Of a stretch of DNA of 33,721 bases, positions 23,677-31,667 are shown piece after piece. Under the pieces are notes generated by a model. That model searched no databases. It saw only the letters and a program-made list of their open reading frames with translations, and was not told where the DNA came from. The stretch lies in assembly GCA_946628545.1 (NCBI GenBank), contig CAMOWU010000031.1:1-33721 (forward strand). Direction: 5' to 3'. This stretch comes from an uncultured Bacteroides sp. (lineage in GTDB: Bacteria; Bacteroidota; Bacteroidia; Bacteroidales; Bacteroidaceae). A program made the position numbers and the translations under genes. How positions within the stretch are numbered: position 1 is the first letter of the stretch; every line of letters begins with the position of its first letter.

Positions 23677-24501
23677 ATGAGAACCATCATCCTGACCCTC
23701 ACTACACTGCTGTCCTTTTTCACATCACAGGCCCAAACTACCTATGAGGAATGTGTGGAGCAGGCCTTAAAAGCCACTTATGCCGACAGCCTCGACAAAG
23801 CAGAGACACTCTTCAAAGAAGCGCTCAAGAAAAGTCCAGCCGACCACCGCAACAGCCTCATCTTCTACAACCTGGGGAAGATAAAAGCCAGCCAAGGACT
23901 CAACGACAACGCCATCGAGTACTATACCTTGGCGCTCAACAACGTGCCGCTGTCGGTGCCTATCCTCATGGCAAGGGCCAATCTCTATCTCGAGATGGGG
24001 AATGACGCAAAAGCCTACGTGGATTACTGCAACGTGCTCGACACCAACCCCGAAAACACAGAGGCACTGGCCTACAGGGCTTACATCAACACCCATGCCA
24101 GACGCTACGACCAAGCGCGCATGGACTACGAACGACTGCTCAAGCTCTCACCCGACCACTATGTGGGACTTCTCGGCTTGGCACTGCTCGAACAGAACAC
24201 ACAGCACCTCCCTAAAGCGCTGGAACTCATGGAACAACTCATCGAGAAGTATCCCGACAAGGCCGAGCTCTACTCCATACGCGCTGATATGGAAGCAGAG
24301 AACAAACAACCCGAACTGGCCATCATGGACCTGGACAAAGCCGTCGAACTGAGTCCTGAGAACAGCAACTACGTACTGGCCAGGGCCTACTTACATCTGG
24401 AAAAAGGCAACAAAAGCCAAGCGAAAAAAGACTTCGAGACAGCCATTAGCCTCGGCGTGCCACGGAGCGGATTGCGATCAGAACTCAAACAATGCAAATA
24501 A
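23677..24501 (+). CDS. Exported TPR protein
   Basis: A 274-residue protein with a signal peptide (MRTIILTLTTLLSFFTSQAQ, cleaved after SQA-Q). About six consecutive TPR units follow, for example SLIFYNLGKIKASQGLNDNA, VPILMARANLYLEMGNDAKA, TEALAYRAYINTHARRYDQA and SNYVLARAYLHLEKGNKSQA. TPR stacks bind partner proteins; the location is periplasmic. The stop codon and the rnhB start are one base apart, so the gene belongs to the rsgA-rnhB unit even though its location differs from its neighbours. The partner is unknown. Confidence 0.85.
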   Translation: MRTIILTLTTLLSFFTSQAQTTYEECVEQALKATYADSLDKAETLFKEALKKSPADHRNSLIFYNLGKIKASQGLNDNAIEYYTLALNNVPLSVPILMARANLYLEMGNDAKAYVDYCNVLDTNPENTEALAYRAYINTHARRYDQARMDYERLLKLSPDHYVGLLGLALLEQNTQHLPKALELMEQLIEKYPDKAELYSIRADMEAENKQPELAIMDLDKAVELSPENSNYVLARAYLHLEKGNKSQAKKDFETAISLGVPRSGLRSELKQCK

Positions 24502-24502
24502 C

Positions 24503-25117
24503 ATGCTGAAACCATATCTGGACCCAGAACGTATAGAAGCCGGTTGCGACGAAGTGGGACGCGGATGCCTTGCCGGCAGTGTCTATGCCGCAGCGGTCAT
24601 CCTGCCCAAAGACTACGTGAACGAAAACCTCAACGACTCCAAACAACTTACTCCCGCCAAGCGATACCAACTGCGGGACGAGATTGAGCGCGACGCCATC
24701 GCATGGGCCATAGGAGTAGTGACCGCACAGGAAATCGACCGCATCAACATCCTCAATGCCAGCATACTCGCCATGCACAGGGCACTCGACGCACTGCAAG
24801 TGCGCCCACAGACACTGATCATCGACGGCAACAAGTTCAAGCCCTACCATGGACTACCCTACTCCACCATCGTCAAGGGTGATGCCAAATACCTGTCGAT
24901 TGCCGCAGCATCGATTCTGGCCAAGACCTACCGCGACGACTACATGAAAGAACTGCACAAGGAATACCCTTTCTACGGCTGGGATCATAATGCGGGATAC
25001 CCCACAGCAGAACACAGAAACGGCATACGGCAGCACGGCCTGACGCCGTACCACCGTATGTCGTTCAATCTACTCGGCGACAGATATCGCCAACTGGAAT
25101 TGGATTTTAGTGAATAA
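24503..25117 (+). CDS. rnhB: Ribonuclease HII
   Basis: Cytoplasmic endonuclease that cleaves RNA in RNA-DNA hybrids and at single ribonucleotides. The 204-residue product contains the catalytic CDEVGRGCLAG (Asp 16, Glu 17) and IIDGNKF (Asp 108). It also has the signature SIAAASILAKTYRDDYM (132-148, catalytic Asp 145) and WDHNAGYPTAEH. The ATG follows the preceding stop codon by one base. The 3' end overlaps the convergent M48 peptidase gene by 11 bases, leaving no room for terminators between them. Confidence 0.96.
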   Translation: MLKPYLDPERIEAGCDEVGRGCLAGSVYAAAVILPKDYVNENLNDSKQLTPAKRYQLRDEIERDAIAWAIGVVTAQEIDRINILNASILAMHRALDALQVRPQTLIIDGNKFKPYHGLPYSTIVKGDAKYLSIAAASILAKTYRDDYMKELHKEYPFYGWDHNAGYPTAEHRNGIRQHGLTPYHRMSFNLLGDRYRQLELDFSE

Positions 25118-25961
25118 TGATCTCTCTTTGCTTCTTCTGCGTCTTTTGTTGCGTTGGCTGCTGCTGACCTCCATACTTTGACTTGATTTCTGGCAGGTTC
25201 TTTTGAATGTCAGCCACACGACGTGCATCACTGGGGTGAGTGCTCATGATCTCATTCTGTGAGCCTCCGCTCTTAGCCGCCATTTTCTTCCAGAAAGTCA
25301 CGGCGTAATCGGGATTGTAGCCAGCCATGGTCATCAGCACCAGTCCCATATAGTCGGCTTCGCTCTCATGCTTGCGCGAGAAAGGCAGCATCACGCCTAC
25401 CTGACTGCCGATACCATACACTTGATTGGCAATACTCTGCAGCTGATAGCTCTGACCCGACAAACCTATGCTCAGCGCCTGAGCGCCATACTGCTGCAGA
25501 ATCTGCTGGCTCATGCGCTCATTGCTGTGCTTGGCCACCGCATGCGCCACCTCATGTCCAAGTACCACGGCCAACTCATCATCGTTGTCGAACAGGCGCA
25601 TGATGCCCTCATACACCACAATCTTACCGCCTGGCATACAGAAAGCATTGATCTCATCCGACTTCACCAAGTTGAATTCCCAGGCATAGTTCTGCAGGTC
25701 GGCCTGCATACCATTCTCCGACAGGTATTTCTCTGTAGCGGCGGCTATGCGCTTGCCCACTCGGGTGACAGTCTCCGACTGCACTTTTTCCGAAGATACC
25801 TGGGCACTGTTCATAAAACTCTTGTACTGGGTAAGACTTGATGACAGCACATCTGCATCCGACACCAGATTCAGTTGTTTGCGGCCTGTGATAGCCACAC
25901 TCCTGCATCCCGACAGCACTACCACTGCCAGAAGCAACATCAATATATTCCTGATCTTCAT
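25107..25961 (-). CDS. M48 family metallopeptidase, lipoprotein
   Basis: A zinc-dependent endopeptidase related to BepA/Oma1-type enzymes that handle outer-membrane protein quality. The 284-residue product has a lipobox LAVVVLSGC (Cys 19) followed by RSVAITGRKQLNLVSD, the usual start of this periplasmic family. The zinc motif is LGHEVAHAVAKHSNER (His 136, Glu 137, His 140), with the third ligand in the ESEADYMGL region (about 205). TPR repeats, present in BepA, are absent. The C-terminus is Gln/Lys-rich (QQQPTQQKTQKKQRE). It stands alone, convergent with rnhB. Confidence 0.93.
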   Translation of the reverse strand: MKIRNILMLLLAVVVLSGCRSVAITGRKQLNLVSDADVLSSSLTQYKSFMNSAQVSSEKVQSETVTRVGKRIAAATEKYLSENGMQADLQNYAWEFNLVKSDEINAFCMPGGKIVVYEGIMRLFDNDDELAVVLGHEVAHAVAKHSNERMSQQILQQYGAQALSIGLSGQSYQLQSIANQVYGIGSQVGVMLPFSRKHESEADYMGLVLMTMAGYNPDYAVTFWKKMAAKSGGSQNEIMSTHPSDARRVADIQKNLPEIKSKYGGQQQPTQQKTQKKQREIIIH

Positions 25962-26009
25962 TTTGTTATTTGAAATTTATGTCTATTATGTAATTATGAT
26001 CGATACTAT

Positions 26010-26145
26010 GGAGATCAATGTTCAATGGTCAATGATCAAAAATGCGATTAAGCGAGGGCAGAGCCAAGCTTGCTTGAGCTATGCCGAGCGTGAGCATTTT
26101 AGGCGAAGCCAATGGTCAATGATCAATGGTCAATGGTCAATGGCC
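26010..26145. repeat. TCAATGG heptamer repeats and shared 58-bp module behind DUF2264 gene
   Basis: Heptamer runs at 26013-26037 and 26110-26143 flank the hairpin-rich AGCCAAGCTTGCTTGAGCT. The stretch 26086-26143 is almost the same as 16991-17048. The array abuts the stop codon at 26146-26148. Confidence 0.8.
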
Positions 26146-27486
26146 CTACTCCCAATAGAGGATTTGTGGGTTGATGTCCCACTTGTGGTCTTTGGGGAAG
26201 TCATCGCCTTCCCATGCTTTCTTGCTGGTCCACTTCTCTGCGGGAGCAGTCCAGAAGTCGTGGTTGGCAGGCAGACCGAGTGGCATGAAAGCCAGTGATG
26301 TCATATAGAGCGAACCGTTGTTGGTGTACCAGTCTGCGACATTGGGATGGTTGCCCATAAATCCGATGGTGAGGAAGCCACCTTCATTGAAGTTGTTGGC
26401 TTTGTAGAACATGTTCTTCGCCACAGCGGTGATGGCAGAGCGCACCTGTCCGTTGTGCAGTTCCTTAGGCAACTGCTGACGCCAAGCCAACTGGGCAAGG
26501 GGTTGCAACACAGCCATACGGTAAGGGATGGAACGACCGAACACGGGATATGTTCCCTCTGGCGAGATGAAACGCTCCAGGATGACACTGAACTTCTGCA
26601 TACGCTTCAGCGCCTCTGCATAGCGGGCTTTTGAGCCATTGCGGTTGCCAAGGTTGCGCACAGTCCATGTGTCGTTGCCTTTCTTGGCATTGATCATCTC
26701 CAAGCACTCCACGTACATGGGTTGGATGACGTAGGCATTGTAGTAGTCGAAGGCAAAGGCAGGACCGTCGGAATACCAACCGTCGCCAATATACCATTCC
26801 TCCACCTTGTTCATTGCCATGTGGATGCGGTACTGGTCGTACTCAGCGTCTACATACATGAGGAAGCACTCTTCCATGGCCACGAAAAGATGCCAGTTGG
26901 TGTAGGGAGGGTCGTAGCGGTGAAGTCCCTGCAGCTCCTTGATATAACGCTGTTTGGTGACATCGCTCAATGGCACCCACAGTGAGTCGTAACCTCTGTA
27001 GAGACTCTCCACCAAATAAGCTGCATCGACCAGTGTCTGACCACCCGACTTCCATCCTAAGTAGTCAGGACTCTCGGGATCTACAGCGTTGGTGTAGGCC
27101 TGGCGGGCCCATTTGCGCAACTGCTGGCGCTGCTTGCACTCAGGGGTGTCGTCGTCGGGAAGGTTGAGCCATGGGGCGATACCAGCCATCAAGCGGGCAA
27201 AGGTCTCCATATAGGCCACCTTCTTGTTGCGGTTGTCCCATGTAGGCGAAAGTTCCAGCACCATGTTCTGCTGCAACTTGCCCTCGGCCATGTTGCGCAA
27301 CACAGGCTCTGACATCTGCCAGCAGATGTCGGCCCAAATCTCACGGTCGCTCATCTGCTCCACTTTGTTACCCTTTTTCTTGTCTTTCTTCTTCTGCGCA
27401 TCGGCATTTGTCGGCAGCAGGAAGATGGCGATCAATGCGCCAAGCACCACCGCCAAGGTCTTGTTGTGTCTTCTCATATCTGTCAT
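26146..27486 (-). CDS. DUF2264 domain protein, exported
   Basis: A 446-residue protein (443 if Met4 at 27477, MRRHNKTL, is used). It has a signal peptide ending in PTNADA and a lysine-rich linker QKKKDKKKGNK. One long DUF2264 domain follows, predicted from its many Trp/Tyr-rich helices to be an alpha/alpha toroid (for example PTWDNRNKKVAYMETFARLM, GGQTLVDAAYLVESLYRGYD and PPYTNWHLFVAMEECFLMY). Such folds are shared with glycoside hydrolases and polysaccharide lyases, so a role in carbohydrate breakdown in the periplasm is plausible but unproven. No susC/susD or other polysaccharide genes are adjacent. A TAnnTTTG box lies 88 bases upstream. Confidence 0.85.
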   Translation of the reverse strand: MTDMRRHNKTLAVVLGALIAIFLLPTNADAQKKKDKKKGNKVEQMSDREIWADICWQMSEPVLRNMAEGKLQQNMVLELSPTWDNRNKKVAYMETFARLMAGIAPWLNLPDDDTPECKQRQQLRKWARQAYTNAVDPESPDYLGWKSGGQTLVDAAYLVESLYRGYDSLWVPLSDVTKQRYIKELQGLHRYDPPYTNWHLFVAMEECFLMYVDAEYDQYRIHMAMNKVEEWYIGDGWYSDGPAFAFDYYNAYVIQPMYVECLEMINAKKGNDTWTVRNLGNRNGSKARYAEALKRMQKFSVILERFISPEGTYPVFGRSIPYRMAVLQPLAQLAWRQQLPKELHNGQVRSAITAVAKNMFYKANNFNEGGFLTIGFMGNHPNVADWYTNNGSLYMTSLAFMPLGLPANHDFWTAPAEKWTSKKAWEGDDFPKDHKWDINPQILYWE

Positions 27487-27573
27487 TGTTATCTGTTTTT
27501 CTGCTTTAGGCTCATTTCATGTCGCATCATTAGGTCGTGGCACAACATAGAATGGCTCTCAAAATGTATGATG

Positions 27574-27581
27574 CAAAAATA
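27574..27581 (-). promoter_or_regulatory. Possible -7 box (TATTTTTG) of the DUF2264 gene
   Basis: On the minus strand TATTTTTG matches TAnnTTTG and is followed by CATCATAC. It lies 88 bases before the start codon in an AT-rich stretch. No -33 TTTG is evident. Confidence 0.35.
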
Positions 27582-27658
27582 AAGATAATTTCCGAATTTC
27601 TTTACTTTCACAGCAATTATTTTTCAAATCAACAAAAGTTCTGTTCCCTTCAACCTTG

Positions 27659-28128
27659 CTATTCAACAAATATATCATCCATAGTGATAGCAGCAGAGAA
27701 CAAACCCGAATAACGGTTCTCCTTCAGACCGTATGTGGTGACAAGGACATGTTGCAACGCATCCTTTGTCTTTGTCACATGTAAGCCTCAACTATTTGGA
27801 AACGACTCCATTGTATGCCTTTATTATGGACGAGAAACTGTTCGGTCTCATAGAGAGTGAAGGGAGCGAGGTAGATGGAACGAGAGGTGCGACCATACAA
27901 TCCACCCTTGTCGCCAATCACTTTGTCGAGCATCCATGAAGTGGAGGAACCACAAACAATCACCTTCAGCCCTTTTCGTGTCGAGGCCCAAGTGTTCCAA
28001 AAATAGCTAAAAGCTTGAATCCCACATGGATGAAAATCGGCATAAACGAACCGTGCAGAATTATCATCTCCCCTTTGTTTATGGGCTTTTGAGGATGTCG
28101 AGATACAATGGCGGTACAAGAAAGCCAT
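27659..28128 (-). pseudogene. Remnant of a Bacteroidales AAA ATPase gene, internally deleted and frameshifted
   Basis: The frame ending at 27775 contains FWNTWASTRKGLKVIVCGSS, then TSWMLDK...KGGLYGRTSRSIYLAPFTLYETEQFL and QIVEAYM. This is the central part of a common Bacteroidales AAA-type ATP-binding protein. Immediately after, in another frame (27659-27778), lies the typical C-terminus: LQHVLVTTYGLKENRYSG ending AAITMDDIFVE and TAG. The roughly 200 residues normally between these blocks and the N-terminal Walker A region are missing. The ends have therefore been joined by deletion with a frameshift. Upstream sequence (MAFLYRHCISTSSKAHKQRG) does not fit the family. The gene is non-functional as it stands. 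Confidence 0.75.
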
Positions 28129-28174
28129 ATCGAAGTCGTCTGGGGTTTGAAAAACAATATCGTAATGTTGCCTT

Positions 28175-28222
28175 CAAATCAAAAATGGCACAGCCTCCAT
28201 ATGGTGTTAACGGAGGCTGTGC
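28175..28222 (-). terminator. Terminator of the 888-residue secreted protein gene
   Basis: On the minus strand GCACAGCCTCC and GGAGGCTGTGC (28188-28198 and 28212-28222) form a perfect 11-bp stem with a 13-base loop, followed by CATTTTTGATTTG. It lies 46 bases after the stop codon. The 782-bp gap 27487-28268 therefore holds a promoter box, an ATPase remnant and this terminator. Confidence 0.8.
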
Positions 28223-28268
28223 GTATATTTGAAATAATTGCAAATCCGACCGAACAGACAGGCTCCTG

Positions 28269-30935
28269 TCACTGCGTTTTTGTGGGATCAACAACTTCAA
28301 ACGAGATGCTGATGTAGTTTTCTTCTTCAGGATTCAACTCGTATGTTGTCGTAGACCACCCACTCCACTCATTGTGATATTCTCCCCACTGATCATTCCA
28401 ACCATAGTGCCGGCCCCTATAGATTATAATAGCAGAATTAAAATTGCCATTTATGCTGGTGAATTGAGCACCTCCCGTCTCAACATATCCATTATGCGAC
28501 GATAACGGCCCAAAAGTAAAATCGCTCGTTGATTCACTTTCATTCGTAGAAGTATATGTTTTCGATACCATATTTCCTTTACCTTCAGAAATAATGAAAT
28601 TTTCAAATCCGTCAGAGTTATAATACCTAGTAATGATAAAACGCATATTTCTTTCATCATAATAAGTAGCTGTATCATCTTCTTTTGTCATCTGGTAATA
28701 ATGAGTTATCTCTAAGCTATCGCAACCAATCCGAGTCATAGTAGCATTACTCCCAGAATAGTCTATCTTAGCTGTATTATTATTAAAGCGGCCAGCGGCT
28801 GTAAAAGAAAAAATGAGTTTGCTCAAATCAGCTTCTTTCTGTACACACTCGATTTTATAAACCTTTTCATTATTACCTAAAATGATGGCGACAGAATCTT
28901 TACGCTCAAGAGAGAATATGTCCGTATTATTACCCACAGTGAATTCTGCCTCATAGCTACCTTTCGCTTCATCTATCGTTTTCAGTTCACATTTATACCG
29001 TCCACCTCCCGAAAGATGTATCTCCCCCTTTGGACAGTTTGTCTCGAAATAGACATTCTGTTTCATTTTCCCCGACGGGTTATAGCCGTCAAATTCAAGC
29101 TTACTCGTATTCAACTCAATTGTGTAAGGAATGATGAAAGAATCCTTAAAAGGATCATACAGTTCAAATGGACCATGTCCTGCCCAGTACAACCTTCGAA
29201 CGATCTGATAAGAACCAGCCTTCAAGCCGGAATTATCAAAGTCGACAACGCATTCATAGTCATCGTCTGAACTCGAATAATCCCAATGGCCTATAGTTCT
29301 CTCAAAGTCTCTATTGTCTCCTGTGCCTTTTAAGACGATATCCATCCATACCACTCCAATGTTTTTGTCATGGTACGTTTTCAACTTGTATATAGCACAA
29401 TTTTCCTTTGTTTCTATCCCCATAGACTCTATTCGTGGAATGAGGCGGAGCGTATCGGGGAAGAAGGGGAAGTTGGTAGAGAAAAACGTCTTCTCCGTCG
29501 GTGCGCTCCCCAAGACTGATGCTGTGGTCTTTGCCTCCAAGTCTACAGAAAGCCATGAAGCAGTGAGGTTGGTCTTGTTCAGTTGTTGATAAAGATTAAA
29601 ACCTTCGTTGTTCACCCAGTCGGTTGAGAATTCCATCTCTCCGGTGATCTTCGGGCCGGCATAGATGTCAAAGCCGAGGTCGCAGTGGAACAGTTTCCTA
29701 AACCAACTGGCGGTTCCTACGTTGACATGAAACTTAACGCCAGTCTGCACGTATCCCGTAAGCTTCACATTGGTGGAGCCGATGTCAATAACGTCGCCGC
29801 TATTGGAATCCTTTTGGGGTACCCTGTGCAAGTTGTAGTCAATGGGAAAGAGACGGTTGCTGTCGAAAATGATGTCTTCTCCAAAACCTATATATGTCTT
29901 GGGAAAGTTTAACTTGGCTTCCAGTTTGCCTTCACCACGCACGAAGAAGTCAGGATATGGTTGCAACTCGAAGATGGGACATTCGGTGGGGAACCAGATA
30001 CGCAGCGGAAAGTCAAAGTTGCCTAACGATGCCTCGAATCCCCTTTTCACGGACATTGACAGCGACGGACTAACATCAATGGCCAGGTCGCGTGTCATCT
30101 TGATAAAAAACCTTGACCAGCCAATGTCGTATGCCAGCCTCACACGATATGCCACATCGACATCGGCAGCGAGAGCAATGCTTGTGTTTTCGTCAGGGTT
30201 CCATTCGCGCTGGATGGTGCCCTGTATGTGAAAAAGTTCATAATCTTTGGTTTCAGCTTTTTTACGTTGCGGCATTCCAGCCACACGACGGCGCACCAAG
30301 TTACCGTCCTTATCATAGCCCAGTTCCTCAACAGTGATGTACTGTTCAAACACATCGCCAAAATTCTTTGGAGCGTGGCCACGACAGATAGTGCGACGGT
30401 TGTCCCATCTGTCGGTCACTATAGTATCCACCACACAACTGAAACTGCCATCAACATATCTCACGTTTTCACCCTTTTCGTCTGTCGGCAATCCAATTAA
30501 CACATCACCTATATGTGGCTTCAAGTCTGCAGGTAGATCGTAGAAATTGACGGAGAGTTGGCTCCCGCTTTCTATGTAAGGTAAAAGTCCGCACTTTCCA
30601 ATAAACTTGACCCTTGGATTGAACTTGATTTCTGGCTGCTGGAAGCCGATGGAGTCAATGGCAGCCAGCGGGATGCGGTAGATGGTGTCGGCCAGTTCCA
30701 CCTCCTGCACCACGTACTCGTCGTGTTCGATGGAGTCGAGGTCGAGTTTCGACACGCCCATACGCTTTATCTCGTCGAAGAAGAATCCGTTGAAATCGCC
30801 ATCGTTGCGGTAGATGTAGAAGGCTTCCTGCGCAAACAGGGCAGCCCCACTCCCTGTCCTCTCTAAAAGGGAGGGAGCAATCACTTGTGCCCATACCAGA
30901 ATCACAGAGATCAATAGTTTGTATCTTGTCTTCAT
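28269..30935 (-). CDS. Large secreted protein of unknown function, Prevotella type
   Basis: An 888-residue exported protein. The N-terminus has a signal peptide reaching FAQ (about residue 36), then a block seen in Prevotella secreted proteins: EAFYIYRNDGDFNGFFFDEI, followed by DLDSIEHDEYVVQEVELAD and IYRIPLAAIDSIGF. The rest is beta-rich with no catalytic motif I recognise and has no clear sorting domain at the C-terminus. Residues 20-34 (IAPSLLERTGSGAAL) are encoded by a copy of the CCCCTCCCC/GGGGAGGGG repeat family (30843-30882). The repeat has thus been absorbed into the signal peptide. The 3' half (about 28330-29400) is visibly more AT-rich than the 5' half. It probably shares a transcript with the small sorting-domain gene 64 bp upstream. 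Confidence 0.75.
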   Translation of the reverse strand: MKTRYKLLISVILVWAQVIAPSLLERTGSGAALFAQEAFYIYRNDGDFNGFFFDEIKRMGVSKLDLDSIEHDEYVVQEVELADTIYRIPLAAIDSIGFQQPEIKFNPRVKFIGKCGLLPYIESGSQLSVNFYDLPADLKPHIGDVLIGLPTDEKGENVRYVDGSFSCVVDTIVTDRWDNRRTICRGHAPKNFGDVFEQYITVEELGYDKDGNLVRRRVAGMPQRKKAETKDYELFHIQGTIQREWNPDENTSIALAADVDVAYRVRLAYDIGWSRFFIKMTRDLAIDVSPSLSMSVKRGFEASLGNFDFPLRIWFPTECPIFELQPYPDFFVRGEGKLEAKLNFPKTYIGFGEDIIFDSNRLFPIDYNLHRVPQKDSNSGDVIDIGSTNVKLTGYVQTGVKFHVNVGTASWFRKLFHCDLGFDIYAGPKITGEMEFSTDWVNNEGFNLYQQLNKTNLTASWLSVDLEAKTTASVLGSAPTEKTFFSTNFPFFPDTLRLIPRIESMGIETKENCAIYKLKTYHDKNIGVVWMDIVLKGTGDNRDFERTIGHWDYSSSDDDYECVVDFDNSGLKAGSYQIVRRLYWAGHGPFELYDPFKDSFIIPYTIELNTSKLEFDGYNPSGKMKQNVYFETNCPKGEIHLSGGGRYKCELKTIDEAKGSYEAEFTVGNNTDIFSLERKDSVAIILGNNEKVYKIECVQKEADLSKLIFSFTAAGRFNNNTAKIDYSGSNATMTRIGCDSLEITHYYQMTKEDDTATYYDERNMRFIITRYYNSDGFENFIISEGKGNMVSKTYTSTNESESTSDFTFGPLSSHNGYVETGGAQFTSINGNFNSAIIIYRGRHYGWNDQWGEYHNEWSGWSTTTYELNPEEENYISISFEVVDPTKTQ
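30843..30882. repeat. CCCTCCC/GGGAGTGGGG repeat unit inside a coding sequence
   Basis: On the minus strand GCTCCCTCCCTTTTAGAGAG followed by GACAGGGAGTGGGG resembles the intergenic units at 7668-7705 and 8530-8764. It is read in frame as part of the 888-residue protein's signal peptide. A further variant, CCCCTCCCTTGGGAGGG, lies at 30968-30990 just after the stop codon of the next gene. Confidence 0.6.
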
Positions 30936-30967
30936 ATTATTTCCGTTTTCAGTTTGTTGTTTTGTTT

Positions 30968-30996
30968 CCCCTCCCTTGGGAGGGAAGGGGTGGGCG
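30968..30996. repeat. CCCCTCCC/GGGAGGG palindrome behind the small T9SS-type gene
   Basis: CCCCTCCCTTGGGAGGGAAG then GGGTGGGCG forms a short stem 4-30 bases after the stop codon at 31000-31002, in the gap before the 888-residue protein gene. Confidence 0.65.
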
Positions 30997-30999
30997 TCC

Positions 31000-31482
31000 T
31001 TACCTATTCAGGAATTTATATGTTGCATCGCCTACTTTTATAATGTAAGTACCGACCGGTTGGCCGGCCAAGGAAACGACGGCTTGCTGGCTGCCGCGAG
31101 CCGTCAGCGACTTCAGTTTCTTGCCGTCAAGGGTGTAGACATCTATGCGCGTGCCGTCGGTCAGGCCTTCAAAGGCCACCTGGTCGGCACCCTGACGGAA
31201 GACAATCTCGCCCGGACGGAGTTTCGGTCCGTCGATGGCTGTCATCGGTCCTTCAAAGGTGTAGCGCAGCACGTTCTCCAACTGATAGAACACGGTGGTC
31301 TTCGATGTCTTTATGACCAGTTGTGTGCCCTCGAAGGTAGTCTCCGGCTCTTCCGTCAGGTCGAAGTACATCTTCTCGCCCGATTTCTGCCACACCACGA
31401 GTTGCTGTGAGGACTGTTGTGCCCAAACCTCTACCCCGCAACTGAGGAGAAATAGCATGGAAATGAATAGTCTTTTCTTCAT
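31000..31482 (-). CDS. Small secreted protein with T9SS-type C-terminal sorting domain
   Basis: A 160-residue product with a signal peptide (MKKRLFISMLFLLSCGVEVW, cleaved after AQQ). A Prevotella-type leader domain follows (QLVVWQKSGEKMYFDLTEEP). The C-terminal domain GTRIDVYTLDGKKLKSL continuing to LAGQPVGTYIIKVGDATYK matches the type IX sorting signature, in which a G-x-Y-(I/V)-(I/V)-K-V strand precedes the final strand. It would be exported across the outer membrane and anchored or released. No separate functional domain lies between leader and sorting domain, so it may be a minimal cargo or a signal-bearing accessory of the 888-residue protein that follows. A TTTTG-N18-TACATTTT promoter-like pair lies about 50 bases upstream (31535-31560 region), but this is weak. 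Confidence 0.8.
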   Translation of the reverse strand: MKKRLFISMLFLLSCGVEVWAQQSSQQLVVWQKSGEKMYFDLTEEPETTFEGTQLVIKTSKTTVFYQLENVLRYTFEGPMTAIDGPKLRPGEIVFRQGADQVAFEGLTDGTRIDVYTLDGKKLKSLTARGSQQAVVSLAGQPVGTYIIKVGDATYKFLNR

Positions 31483-31596
31483 AGTTATATTATTATATTT
31501 TTAAATATGATTGTATGGTTTTTCTAAAATGTAGTTACATACCTTTCAGAACAAAACTATGAACAAAAGTTGAAACAGTAATGCCAAACACAAAAA

Positions 31597-31653
31597 TTCG
31601 ACTCCCATTCCGTGAAATGGGAGTAAAAAAAACGGAATGGGAGTCGAAAAATA
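31597..31653 (-). terminator. Terminator of the Kelch-AraC gene with a competing alternative hairpin
   Basis: TTCGACTCCCATTCCGT (31597-31613) pairs perfectly over 17 bp with ACGGAATGGGAGTCGAA (31632-31648). On the minus strand TTTTTGTG follows, giving a terminator 20 bases after the stop codon. Between the arms, AATGGGAGT (31616-31624) can instead pair with ACTCCCATT of the left arm, forming a shorter 9-bp hairpin with a 6-base loop. The two structures exclude each other. Confidence 0.75.
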
Positions 31654-31667
31654 AGGTCGGAGTTATG

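Noticed and set aside
26146-27486. Polysaccharide utilisation locus
   Set aside because: A DUF2264 protein alone, without susC/susD, glycosidases or a linked sensor, does not make a locus of this type.
31535-31560. Second ECF-type promoter before the small T9SS-type gene (GTAAC then CAT after 16 bases)
   Set aside because: The -10 part is CAT rather than CGT, and a housekeeping TTTTG-N18-TACATTTT reading of the same region is equally possible.
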